From: Straminergon stramineum
Lineage: Eukaryota > Streptophyta > Bryopsida > Hypnales > Calliergonaceae
Reading direction: 5' to 3'
Length of the DNA: 64,000 nucleotides
NCBI GenBank assembly: GCA_963920665.1
Contig: OY987265.1
Location: forward strand, 9,863,001-9,927,000
Both the position numbers and the translations under genes were made by a program. This document shows, one piece after another, positions 1 through 10,284 of the stretch; position 1 is the first letter of the stretch, and each line of letters starts with the position of its first letter. The notes under the pieces are model-generated. The model searched no databases. It saw nothing but the letters and a program-made list of their open reading frames with translations, and was not told where the DNA came from.

Positions 1-10
1 GGTATTAGGG

Positions 11-3000
11 ATGGGATACGATCGAAAACATCAGTATGAATTTATCATACTGTTCTTATCTTTGGTAACATGTGTAACATCTGCCGAAACAGGTGCGTGC
101 CAAGGTTACTTTTGCATCCTCAGCTTACTGTCATTCTTGAGTTCTTTGGTTTGGATGGGACTTAACCCAGGGTTGAGGATCGTCCTAGTGAGGACATAAC
201 TAGGGATCGGGGTAGTGCGATGTTGGATAAGTTTTACTATAGAGGATCCGGAGAAGGAGACCCGGCATTCGATATGGTTTCTTCCTCGAGTTTGAGATCC
301 CTTGCAAATGAAGATTTCCGATCCCGGCTTCAGGGTGCTCTTTAATGACCCTCATTAACCGCAAAACCTTACGGAACGGAGCCAATAGGGTTTGTGATTA
401 GGCTGGAACGGTTGCTACGCTTCCTGCTAGGGTCTAGTAAATGTTTTTGACCTATTTTCGGTCCCCTAGGAGTTAATATCTTTGACCTCTGGATTTCTTA
501 AAATCCGTGGGGGCCTCTATACGTCAGAATGACAAGACTGAGAAAAATGGGGATTTGCTTGTACAGGTCAGAAGACTGTACTTTGTGAATATAATAGGAC
601 GAGAACGCTCGTTCTTGTGGAGTACGCTTCTGCGGTATATGTCGTGAACTGTTCTTGTTATTGATTTCTTTGTTGGTTTTGTATGCTTCTTAATTGTTTA
701 TTGCCTTTGTTTGTTTTGAAAATTCAATAGTTGATTTGCAGTTTACATCTTTGCAGGAATATAGGAATATAAATCTTGCTTCAGTAGGTGATTTTTTCAC
801 TTCTGTTAGAAGATGAATTTAAAATTGAATTGTATGCTAGGTCTACGTTGTGGACGACACATCACTTCTATCATGGACATGTTCTCGTTGCAAAGGTTCG
901 ACCAAGGTACGTCAACTTCTTTTTATGTTTCATTTCATATGGGGCATACAATATCTACCCTTGCAAGCCTTGAGTGAGTCCTCAGACTAGACCCTATTCA
1001 AAATACATGAATTTCATGTTTGTTGTTTTCTTCGAATCTTCTGTGCGAGTGTTGACTGGATATGCCCTTTTTGATCATCGAGTGCTTTATTCGTTTGATG
1101 ATTTTCCATGGCGCAGGATTTCAAGATCCATACACTGATAATAGATCCGCACTGTCTCCAGGTATAAACTCTGGTAGTGTTCATTGAATGTTTATTTGCT
1201 TAGTTTTCTCTTGCTTAATTGGAAAATTTACAAGAAGGGATCCAGAGGTTAAGCTCGTTAACCTTGGGATTTATTTTGCTTAGGAATCGCTGATGATCGA
1301 AGGGTTGAGTCCAATGGATCCCTAAAACTACAAAATTGCATTGTGCCCAATGCAATTTGCTGACCATCAATTCATGTTTTATGCAGGCTTTTGTTGGTGT
1401 GGCAGAAAATTTGAAGTCTATTGTAATTGCTTTTCGTGGAACTCAGGATACTAGGTGAGTGTTCTGTTAATCTCTGACTTCTAGTAGTTGTCACGAAATG
1501 CTGATGCGAAGTGGGATCATCGCTATATGTTCTCGAATTTATATTGATTTTGTGAGGAATGACTTTGTGATAAAAAGTTTTGCACTCGTGGTTTGCAGCA
1601 TGCAGAATTGGGCCGAAGACTTATATTTCAGAGAGTTGGATCTGAATTACCCAGGACTGAGTGATGCAATGGTAAATTTGTCTCCATTCCAATATATTTT
1701 GAACCTCATCCTATTGTGGCTCATGTTTTGACTTCAGTCGAGTTCTTTAAACGGGTGTGCGGTTACTTGATAGATGGATAAGTGATGTAGTTGGTTGCTA
1801 ATTCCCTTGTTCCTTGTAGCAGGTACACAGCGGGTTCTATGGAGCCTATCACAACACCACATTACGGGAACGGGTTGTTGATGCTGTGCAAGCAATTTTA
1901 CATACTAGGAGTGACCTTAGTATTATGATTACAGGACATTCCATGGGAGGCGCAATGGCTACCTTCTGTGGACTTGATCTTTCTGTGAGTCTTTTAACTA
2001 ACATGTGAGAAGGCGTTGTGCGCTAAGAATGTCGTTTAGCAACCAGTCATGCCCAATTGGGATAGTGACAGTGGGACGACTACGTCACCCAGAGGACTTG
2101 TTTTCGAGTTGTTTACTTCCATAGTTGCGAGTTCATTTAACGGCTGAAATACGGTATTTCCTTTGGAAGAAAATTGGTTCGTGAGTTTCATCTAGTTTTC
2201 AAATAGTTGCCCATCCATGCGTCAAAAAGTCACACTTATCAAGGTTTAGAGTCCGTGTCATCAAGGTATTTTTTGTCACGTAGTACATATGTCATCATGC
2301 AAATCCGAAGTTCCGCAGAAATTGTACAAAATTAAAATTTTGTAGATAGTAGGCTCTAAACAGACGAGCGTTCGTTCTAGGTCACGAACTGTCTCTTGGC
2401 CGTGAAACATCTGTAGAGATTGTAGATGGCGTTTGTCTAACTTTATCTGCAGCGACATGTATTGACTTCCTCATTTTCTGTTATTTTCAGGCAAATTATG
2501 GCTTGAGGAATGTCGAGGTTGTCACATTTGGGCAACCCCGTGTAGGAAATTATGCCTTCGCAATGTATTATAATGAATATGTTCCATTGACGACCCGCGT
2601 GACGCATGCGAATGACATAGTACCTCATCTGCCTCCGAATTATCCATGGTTGGGAGAAAAGACTTACCACCACTTTGCTACTGAGGTTCGTAACTACGGT
2701 CTTCTAACCTTGGAATAAATAATCGAGTTGCCTTCCGGAAGTGGGTGTGCTTGGTCTGTTTTTATATTTAGCTCTCGTTGTCTTCGAGAAATAATCAGTT
2801 CTCGTTGTTTACTTGGATTCTCTTTTATGGTCTGGTGGCTTCATGTCAAGAGACGTCTAGATTGGAATTTCATGGAATGATCCATCAAATGCAGGTGGTT
2901 CCTGCTCATGGGTAAAAACATGGTGTTCAGTAATATTAGTTTTTAGACAGGATACTGCACGGGTCGATTCCCCTCACTATTATGCTCCTGCATGGTACAG

Positions 3001-3407
3001 GTCTGGATCTTTAGAGTGGCCATAGGCCGACTGCAGTATGAGTTTGAACGAGTTTGTGACGGCTCTGGCGAGGATACCTCCTGCAGCAGGTCCGTCCTTA
3101 CCCTTTTTGAGTACCTTGGAAATCAAATGACAGCTGCTGTTCAGTCGTTCTCTTTTGACTGCCTTGGAAAAGGATCCCCTTCAGTGAGTTTTTTTAGTTA
3201 CTATATCACAATTCAACGACACAGGATTCTCTGGTGGGTCATGGCAGGTCTGTTTCTGGCAACAGTATTGCAGATCATCTGAGTTACTATGGTGTTAGTT
3301 TGAAGACTGAAGACGATTTATTTGCTTTGCCGAGCAGCGTACCTGATTCCAATACGTCGTCTTTGGGATGGGGTTGTAAAACTGGTGCGCAGTATCAACG
3401 TCTTTGA
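11..3407 (+). CDS. Class 3 (alpha/beta hydrolase) lipase, probably secreted
   Basis: Multi-exon triacylglycerol lipase of the plant class 3 family. Exons that chain in phase: 841-906, 1117-1161, 1387-1454, 1599-1671, 1823-1984, 2491-2685, 3001-3089 and 3248-3407, ending TGA. An ATG at 11 opens a signal-peptide-like exon (hydrophobic [15 protein letters not shown]) with a possible donor at 93; a second small exon may lie near 757-783. These 5' exons do not sum to the phase needed at 841, and the VEYASA-like block usual before VY is not visible, so the 5' end is unresolved. Recognisable blocks are [25 protein letters not shown] (nucleophile Ser), [12 protein letters not shown] (acid Asp), [27 protein letters not shown] and ADHLSYYG (catalytic His). 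The triad is complete, which argues for a functional gene. The likely role is hydrolysis of acyl esters in the secretory pathway or cell wall; the true substrate is unknown. All introns are GT-AG. Confidence 0.88.
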
Positions 3408-4645
3408 CGTAAGGTAACTACACTTAATGCGAACCCAATCCAAAAGCGTCCCCTAGAGGTTCTCTCCTAAAGTTAACATTTCTGAACATGAAAGCTTGGG
3501 GTTGCTTATAGGTGTATCTATAATCAGAATTTCAATTTAGTTTTTACTTGCAATCAGCTTTTTAGTTTATTTATGTAGTGTAAAAAACACATGCCAAGAT
3601 GTTGGAATCCTCTTTTGATTGCCAAGAAATATTAAGGCAATACAATAATATGAATCATTCTCGGATGCTTATTTGGAGCTTTTAGGTGTACATACCTTAC
3701 TTGCTGTGATTTGAACTGTAGGAGGAGGCGCTTCAGGATGGCTTGGTGATACAATATGGATTTTATTTTCCCCTTTGTTATCCTTGGACCAGGTGCAAAT
3801 TTGTCAAGAAGGTGGAAAAGACACCTGCTTCAGAGGACGAAGTTCTGAAGTATGGTCATTTCAGGATCCTTGTGAAGGCCCCTTCTTCCGGAGCTTAACA
3901 GCGAGGAGATATGATGTCGTGAATTTGTAAGATAAGCTCATTTGTTGTACATAATTTTACATCACTTAGTTGCCATTTTGGCCTTATAGAATGGCTATGC
4001 ATTGGGAAGGATAATTGTACAATAGGTTGCCTTCTCCACCACAGCGCAAAGTCTCACTTATTGTTCTACCTAGGTATTTTTTCGTGCACTTTTCTGTGAT
4101 TTTGCGTGGGGGATTGTGGGACAGCTCTAGGCTCAAGGAGTTTGTAACTCCTTTGTACCTTACAATGCAGCAAATAGCTGTTAGATGTCTAGAGCTAGAA
4201 TGTGTGACATGTAATTTCATGGCACCAAATTTCATGGTGCTAATTTCATGGTGTAAAATGGCATCGCAAATGATTATAAGCATTGGAATATTGAGTGGCC
4301 TAGTTTATGTTCTCAATCTCCGACCTTTTACTGTTCCTTACAATCTTCCTCTGCATTGTTGGACTTTATATCTGCTGACTTGGGTTGTGTTCACGGAGAG
4401 GTTTCATTCTTTGTTCTTTCATTTTGTTTGGACCTTCTAGTGTACACACTCTGAAAACTATGTTTGAGTTCGTCATATTTCCGTTCAACGAGTCATACCA
4501 CAAGTATAAATAAATCAAGTATTTTAAATGAACAGAGACTCAATTCTACAAGTATATATGCAAAACCAATCATTATTAGTGTGCCCTGTGCTGTTGCCAG
4601 TCATAAGAAAAGTAAAAGTATTTTCTAATTTTTTTTAAAAAAAAT
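3408..4645 (+). other. 3' flank of the lipase gene with an unexplained short open frame
   Basis: Probably the 3' UTR and downstream flank of the lipase. A frame at 3722-3898 follows a plausible acceptor (tgtag|gag), runs 58 residues and ends TAA; it contains KKVEKTPASEDEVLKYGHF. No in-phase donor in the last lipase exon connects to it, so it may be an alternative terminal exon, an exon of something else, or chance. A longer open frame at 4015-4440 resembles no family. A short tandem of atttcatggyrcyaa units lies at about 4213-4256. Confidence 0.3.
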
Positions 4646-4812
4646 TTGAAATTCAATAACTTTCTCATTATAGATCCAAACATTGTGAAACAAAGCCCGT
4701 GGACCCCTCCTTGCTGAGGGCTTTCCGACGATACCAAGCACCTGACCAGGGGACACACAGTCCGGGAGATCGCAATGTAACAAAACAAAACAAACAGCCT
4801 GTCTTAAGGTAT
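4640..4812. repeat. Dispersed repeat, copy 1 (related to 5945-6115)
   Basis: The block beginning gaaattcaataactttc and ending near aacaaaacaaaacaaac recurs in the same orientation at about 5945-6115. Shared internal words include gatccaaacat/ggtccaaacacc and agatcgcaatgtaacaaa/agatctcaatgtatgaaa. The two copies are diverged by point changes and small gaps. Family unknown; the copy at 6 kb abuts an inverted-repeat element. Confidence 0.5.
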
Positions 4813-5029
4813 AGAAGTTAGACCATCATTCCAAATTCAGTTTTGAGATTGTCATTCAAAAACATATCATTCTAGGAGTGGTGCCTTGGAGGTTGAACCC
4901 TGTGCAATTATCATAACAGGTACAGTACAACGGGGTGTAATTCATTTACTAACTGCCTATTGCTTGGTATAGAAAAGAATTGGAATTTTTCGCCTTACAT
5001 AATTAACACTCAATTCCAATCAAGCATAT

Positions 5030-5650
5030 CAAATTAAACCTAATCAAGCACACCCAAATTTCAATTTCTAAAAAGGAAAATTTCATTATTGGTGAATTTT
5101 AAAGTCCATTTTCATGGTGTTACATAATATTTTATTGCAAAAAATTGGTGAGAAATTTTTTTCATTTGGTTGTAGAGATATGTAGGGAACATCCATACTC
5201 ACATCTTTTTTTCAACAAGGATCTCTATAAAAGTCTCACAATTCCCTCTAGGAAGAGTTCAATGCAAGGTGTTGTATGACCAAACTTTGATAGATATCAT
5301 CATATTTTAACTAGATTTTGCTATTTGACCCGCTCACTAGAACAATTTTTGTACATTTGAGCATGATGGTACAATGAACTTGCCAAAATCTAATTACAAT
5401 AAAAAAAATATCTATTTTTCAAAATCAGGACATTGTCACTCCAACATTGAAAACTCTATAGAGGGAATTGTGAAACTTTTTTGGAGATGCTTGTTGAAGA
5501 AAAGATGTTTGTATGGATGTTTCCCATAAATCCATGCAATCAAATTTGATAAATTCATAACTAATGTTTTTCAATGAATTATCATGTAAAACCATGAAAA
5601 TGAAATGAAAAAATTAACCAAAAATGGAGTTTTGATTTTTTGAAAATGAA
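5030..5650. repeat. Long foldback (inverted repeat) of about 600 bp
   Basis: The left arm (about 5095-5255) and the right arm (about 5455-5600) are imperfect reverse complements. Examples are cacaattccctcta at 5238 with tagagggaattgtg at 5460, and gggaacatccatac at 5187 with gtatggatgtttccc at 5512. Complementarity continues outward through catggtgttacat/atgtaaaaccatg. The central ~190 bases also fold partly. It looks like a foldback transposon; a long-hairpin small-RNA precursor is a less likely alternative. No coding capacity is seen. Confidence 0.6.
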
Positions 5651-5763
5651 ATTGGTATACTTCATTGTGATTGCATAAGAAACAATGTGCCTTATGCCAT
5701 ATCCACAATCAAAATAAAAGTAAAAAAAAATTTAATTTGTAAAAATTTTGAATTTCAAAATAT

Positions 5764-5862
5764 TTTATGCACAAAGGAGTGCAAGGGCTTTGCTATAGTA
5801 TGAGAGGTTGCATTCTTAATATGAATAGAAAGCTTTATGCACAAAGGAGTGCAAGGGCTTTG
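5764..5862. repeat. Perfect 29-bp direct repeat, 70-bp period
   Basis: The 29 bases beginning tttatgcacaaaggag and ending gggctttg occur identically at 5764-5792 and 5834-5862. Perfect identity within heavily diverged surroundings suggests a recent local duplication. Confidence 0.8.
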
Positions 5863-5944
5863 ATTCATGTAATTGAACATGCGATGTGAAAGTGTTTTTT
5901 TCCAAAATCAAAGATAATTTAATTCAATTTTCTAATTCATAAAC

Positions 5945-6115
5945 ACTTTGAAATTCAATAACTTTCACACCGTAGGTCCAAACACCACAAAACAAAGTCC
6001 ATGCACCCCTACTCATGGAGAGCTTTCTAATCTTTCCAAGAGTGCTACTAAGGGACTCATGATTTCTTAGATCTCAATGTATGAAACAAAACAAAACAAA
6101 CAATCAACTTAACTT
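5945..6115. repeat. Dispersed repeat, copy 2 (related to 4640-4812)
   Basis: Same-orientation, diverged copy of the block at 4640-4812, starting tttgaaattcaataac and ending with the aaacaaaacaaaacaaac stretch. It runs directly into the inverted-repeat element that starts at about 6098. Confidence 0.5.
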
Positions 6116-6408
6116 ATGCCACATTTAACTACTACTTCTGGACTTTTGAGAGTCTAGAATTAATAATGGTCATTGGGAGAAAAAAATAGTCATTAGGGGA
6201 TAATCCAAAACATCGAAAGATCTATACAAAACATCTAGAGATCAATATAAAACATCCAGAGATCTATACAAACATCGGGAGATCCATATAAACATCTATA
6301 GATCTCTTGATGATATGATTTGGAGATCTTGCGATGTTTAGTCGAAAATTCATTGAATAGTCCAAAAGTAGTTAAATGTGGCATACTTAAGGTATAGATT
6401 GATTGTAA
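6098..6408. mobile_element. MITE-like element with ~35-bp inverted ends and an internal minisatellite
   Basis: The left end carries tgccacatttaactact at 6117 and, just inside, tggacttttga. The right end carries agtagttaaatgtggca at 6367 preceded by gtccaaaag. The outer words caatcaa and ttgattg also pair. Between the arms, at about 6207-6302, lie roughly 4.5 units of a ~21-bp tandem repeat of the form aaacatcNagagatcNatat. No ORF. It is probably a non-autonomous DNA transposon whose interior expanded as a minisatellite. The target duplication could not be identified. Confidence 0.5.
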
Positions 6409-6909
6409 CTATTATACAATCACAAAAATGCCAATTCTATTCCATATAATCCAAGATTCTTTGAATGGCACAAAAAAGCAATTTGTAAATGAATTAGACC
6501 CCACTATGTAATTGGGTCTAATAATCTTACAAATTTTGTTCCCAAGAAAATTCAACAAAAAGTTCATGAATCTTCAAGAAGCTCTAGTATACACAAAAAT
6601 GGATATATTTTCAAAGCTCAAATTGGGTTTGAATTGTATTGAAGAGTACTTTGTCATCATAACAAATATATACATGTGAATTTCTAAATCATATGACAAT
6701 TTGGACCTTCTCTATACACTATCTATCATCTAGTGTTGTCACCCTATGTTGAATTAGAGCTTGCATTCTATTGGGCATATTAGAAATGAGCATTTTCAAT
6801 TGTTGTAAAGATAATTGATCCCATACACTTGAATTGTTTGTATCATTTCTTTTCTTGCTCTTTGGCCTACTCTAGTGTTACATAAATCTTTGACTATCTT
6901 CCAAAGGTT

Positions 6910-7143
6910 CACTATAAGAAACCCTTGTCTTAGGTGATGTTTTGTAATTTTTTTAGACGGATTTTAGATGATGTTGAGAAAAACAACTTGTGTTTTTCGT
7001 CAATAATCACGTCCAATATAATATCTAGTTGTTATATTGGACATGATTATTGACAAAAAACACAAGTTGTTTTTCTTAACATCACCTGAAATCCATCTGA
7101 AAAAATTACAAAATGTCACCTAAGACACAGGTTTCTTATAGTA
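6910..7143. mobile_element. CACTA-like hairpin MITE
   Basis: A 234-bp near-palindrome with arms of about 110 bases. The left end begins CACTATAAGAAACC and the right end finishes GGTTTCTTATAGTA. It is flanked by a 3-bp direct repeat GTT (6907-6909 and 7144-7146). The CACTA start, the TAGTA/G end and the 3-bp duplication fit the En/Spm (CACTA) superfamily. It has no coding capacity and is therefore non-autonomous. A transcript through it would form a long hairpin. Confidence 0.7.
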
Positions 7144-8030
7144 GTTCTCTATGATAAATTAGGAGGCCAAACAAACTTCTTCATACCATGAGCTTGCCTC
7201 TACTTTTTTGGAAGTTGTACAATATTCTAATACACTTTATTATGATTCCAATGTAATTTGTGGGTTGAAAATCTATGCAATTTCAAGCATATAAGAGTAT
7301 TTTGAAGTTCATGGACTTTTTTTTAGTTGAATTCATAAGATTATTGAACCTAACTATACAGTTTTAGACTACCAAGCAACAATGTTATGAACATTAGAGG
7401 GAGTCACAATAGGTGTCCTCAGTTGAGGGAATCTAAACTTGTCAAACAATAATGTGGAAACAATTTAGTGGTTCAGTGAATGTCCTAAACTTCTTCTCCA
7501 CTCAAAATGATAAATATAATAGTTCAACAAGTTTGGTGGATTGAGTCCATCTATTGTGACTCCCCATATTGTGACTCCCCCTATTTCTAAACAATGTTGT
7601 TTGGTCAACTTTATGTGAATTTGTCATAACCAATGTTTATAAGATCTCCAAGCAATTTCCTCCTAGTAGTTAGATAAATAAGTGGTAGCTAAGTTGCAAC
7701 CATTCCATTGGATCACTGCTTCCGCATGAAAGATATATTAGCTACTAAGCTTCCCATATTTAAATCCCACAATGAATCTACAAAAATTTGTGAAAGACCA
7801 CATCTAAAGTAAGCATAGATCACGTAATATGGATACAAAGATTGTTGCAATTCAATGTCCATAGGAAAGAGTTTCTAAAGACTTGCTTGATTTTTTTTGT
7901 CCACAATGCTTTGTAGAATGCAATTGTTATTGCTACTTAAGGTGATAGTACTAAATAATAGGCATCAAGCTAAAAGAAGACATTATGCACCAAATTTCAA
8001 AGATTTTTAATGTGCATATACAATAGAACC

Positions 8031-8367
8031 TCTCTAAGTGGATACTCTCTAAGGCAATAAAACCTCTCTAACATAATATTCCTGGCGGTCCCGACTTGGG
8101 AAATGTAATACTTTATTGTAGTATTGTATCTTTATGTGTATGCAATAGGAAAAGTGTTATAACTACTTTAGTATCCCGGTATTATTTTTGCCATGTTCCG
8201 TGAGTAACAAGTGTCCTCTGACAATGTCATCAATGCACATCCAAGACTACATCATTTATGTAAAGACAACAAATCCTTGAATGTGCAGACCCTCTCTAAA
8301 TCAATAACCTCTCTATTGTAATATTGGCTGGCGATTTGGACCCTATTACTTTAGAGAGGTTCTATTG
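8031..8367. mobile_element. Emigrant/pogo-like MITE
   Basis: Inverted ends CAATAGAACCTCTCTAA and TTTAGAGAGGTTCTATTG enclose 337 bp and are flanked by TA on both sides (8029-8030 and 8368-8369). Subterminal repeats of the core aacctctcta occur inside both ends. TA duplication plus this AACCTCT-type terminus is characteristic of plant Emigrant-type MITEs mobilised by pogo-like Tc1/mariner transposases. No ORF is present. Confidence 0.7.
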
Positions 8368-9351
8368 TATTACATAACTTCAAAATTGACTCTTGAAGGT
8401 TTTTATTTCACTTTTTATTTCACTTTGTAGTTCTCAATTCCATGAAATTTTGAATGTTTGGACTCAATTTCAATTTTTACTTTGGGGATTGTTGAAGCTT
8501 TGAAATGCAAGTGGTCCATAACATTGTTGCCTAGTACTATACATGTTTTGGGGGAGAAGTACAACTAGTTGTCAATGTTGGCTTTGTAATCTTGAGTTCT
8601 ACATCTACTAAGCATTGGATTACAGATGGAATGTGATGATATCAAGATTTTAGAATCAAAATGAAATAGATTCTTAATTGTTTCGCAATTTGGTTGCAAA
8701 CTTCAAAGTGTTTATAAATGCATAGTTACTTTGTTGTTATAATAGTTCACTTTTTGTAAATTTCAATAATGTTTTGAAGCACTTAAATTTATCTTTGTAA
8801 TTTATTGGATGCCATGATCCAATAATATCCTTCATTGTTATCATTGTAGGAAATTGACTTCCATTCATTTCAAAATAGGAATAGCTTAATAAAATGCTTT
8901 TCAGACTCGTCTAAACGAGGTTTGACAATTCTTCTTGGACTTGAAGGCATTGTGTTTCAATTGCCATTCTCCACAACCCCAGATTCATAGGATTAATCTA
9001 TACATTGCAATATGAGTTTGGAAATAAATGTCATACATATTGAATATTCATCACTTCAATTCATTAAATTTTTGCAAGAGTTTGAATAGCTAAGACCTGG
9101 TCAAGAATCCTTACAATTATTCAATGCATATTGGATGAACATGCTCTTTGGGGGAAGACTATTGAAATTTTAGAAAACTATATGAAATAAAAATAGGGTC
9201 AATTTTATTCATTCAAGATAAAATTTATAATCCTAGTAGATCTACCACAATATTGGAAATATGTCTCCTACATGATAAAATAGAGTGGTGAATAATTCCT
9301 CCATTTTAGTAAACAATAGCAAAAAATAGGGTCATAGACATAGGATCCCTC

Positions 9352-10284
9352 TTAACCCCTAAGGTTCGATGACTATGTTTTCACCGAAAATGCTCCAAAA
9401 CTATCATTTTTAGTACAAGTACCAAATTTTTGAAAAAGTAATTTTTTTGACACATGTAACTATAGGATCTTGTATTATGTTGACTTGGGAACATGTGATA
9501 AAATATTTTAGAAGTTTCCATTGCCTTGATTGCAAGATATAAGCATTCAAACTCACTAAAATTATCTTCTTGGCCCTGCAAAAAAACAAGGCAACTGCAC
9601 TTTATAAGCTCACATTACTATGAAAAAAGTTCCAAAATGTGGTGCTTCTTTGGTTTCTTTTTCCTATAAAATTATTCTATATGCTTAAAAATTTTCACAT
9701 CATTTGGAATTGTACAAGATATAGGAAAAAAATAGTAAGTAGAAAGAAGTAGAGAATGATTCAAAAAACTAAATTGTTAAGAATTTAATTATGGAATTGA
9801 AAATTTCCAATCTCAATGGTTGTAATGTTTTAATAAACAATCTACATCCTATAATTTTATTTTTTTCCCAAAATATTGAAAAATGAGTAAAATAAAGGAC
9901 TTTAAAGTTTCTTTTAGAGTAGAGAATCCATAATTGCCCACAAACAAAAACTCCTCATAACTTTTGACTCATTCATCAAAATGGAATGATTCAAAGCTTT
10001 CCAAGTATATATAACTCTAAAAAACCAATTTCAAATTTTTGTTTATGAAAAAAGTGATTTTTTCTAATCTACTTGGATTGCCCAATTACCAAAAAAATAA
10101 CATATTAGGCCATAACTTTATACTCATGTTTCCAAATGTCATGAAATTTAGTGCATATGAAAGATGTTTTTTGTATCCAACTTCTATTAAAATTTGGGCC
10201 AAAATTATATAAATCTCCAGTTACACATACGTACTTAGAATTGCTATGTAACCCCAAAATGCATATTGGTCCTTTAGGGGTTAA
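9352..10284. mobile_element. TTAA-flanked non-autonomous element, ~930 bp
   Basis: The ends are TTAA-CCCCTAAGG (9352) and CCTTTAGGGG-TTAA (10275-10284). The interior shares a degenerate core with the copies at 54.4, 59.8 and 61.1 kb, including gattgcaagatataagcatt followed downstream by a cataactttnnnct stretch. No transposase frame is seen. The TTAA duplication with a short CCCC-type terminal inverted repeat suggests a piggyBac-superfamily derivative. Confidence 0.6.

Noticed and set aside
4015..4440. 141-codon + strand frame downstream of the lipase
   Set aside because: No domain, composition like the flanking AT-rich DNA, and overlaps an equally long antisense frame.
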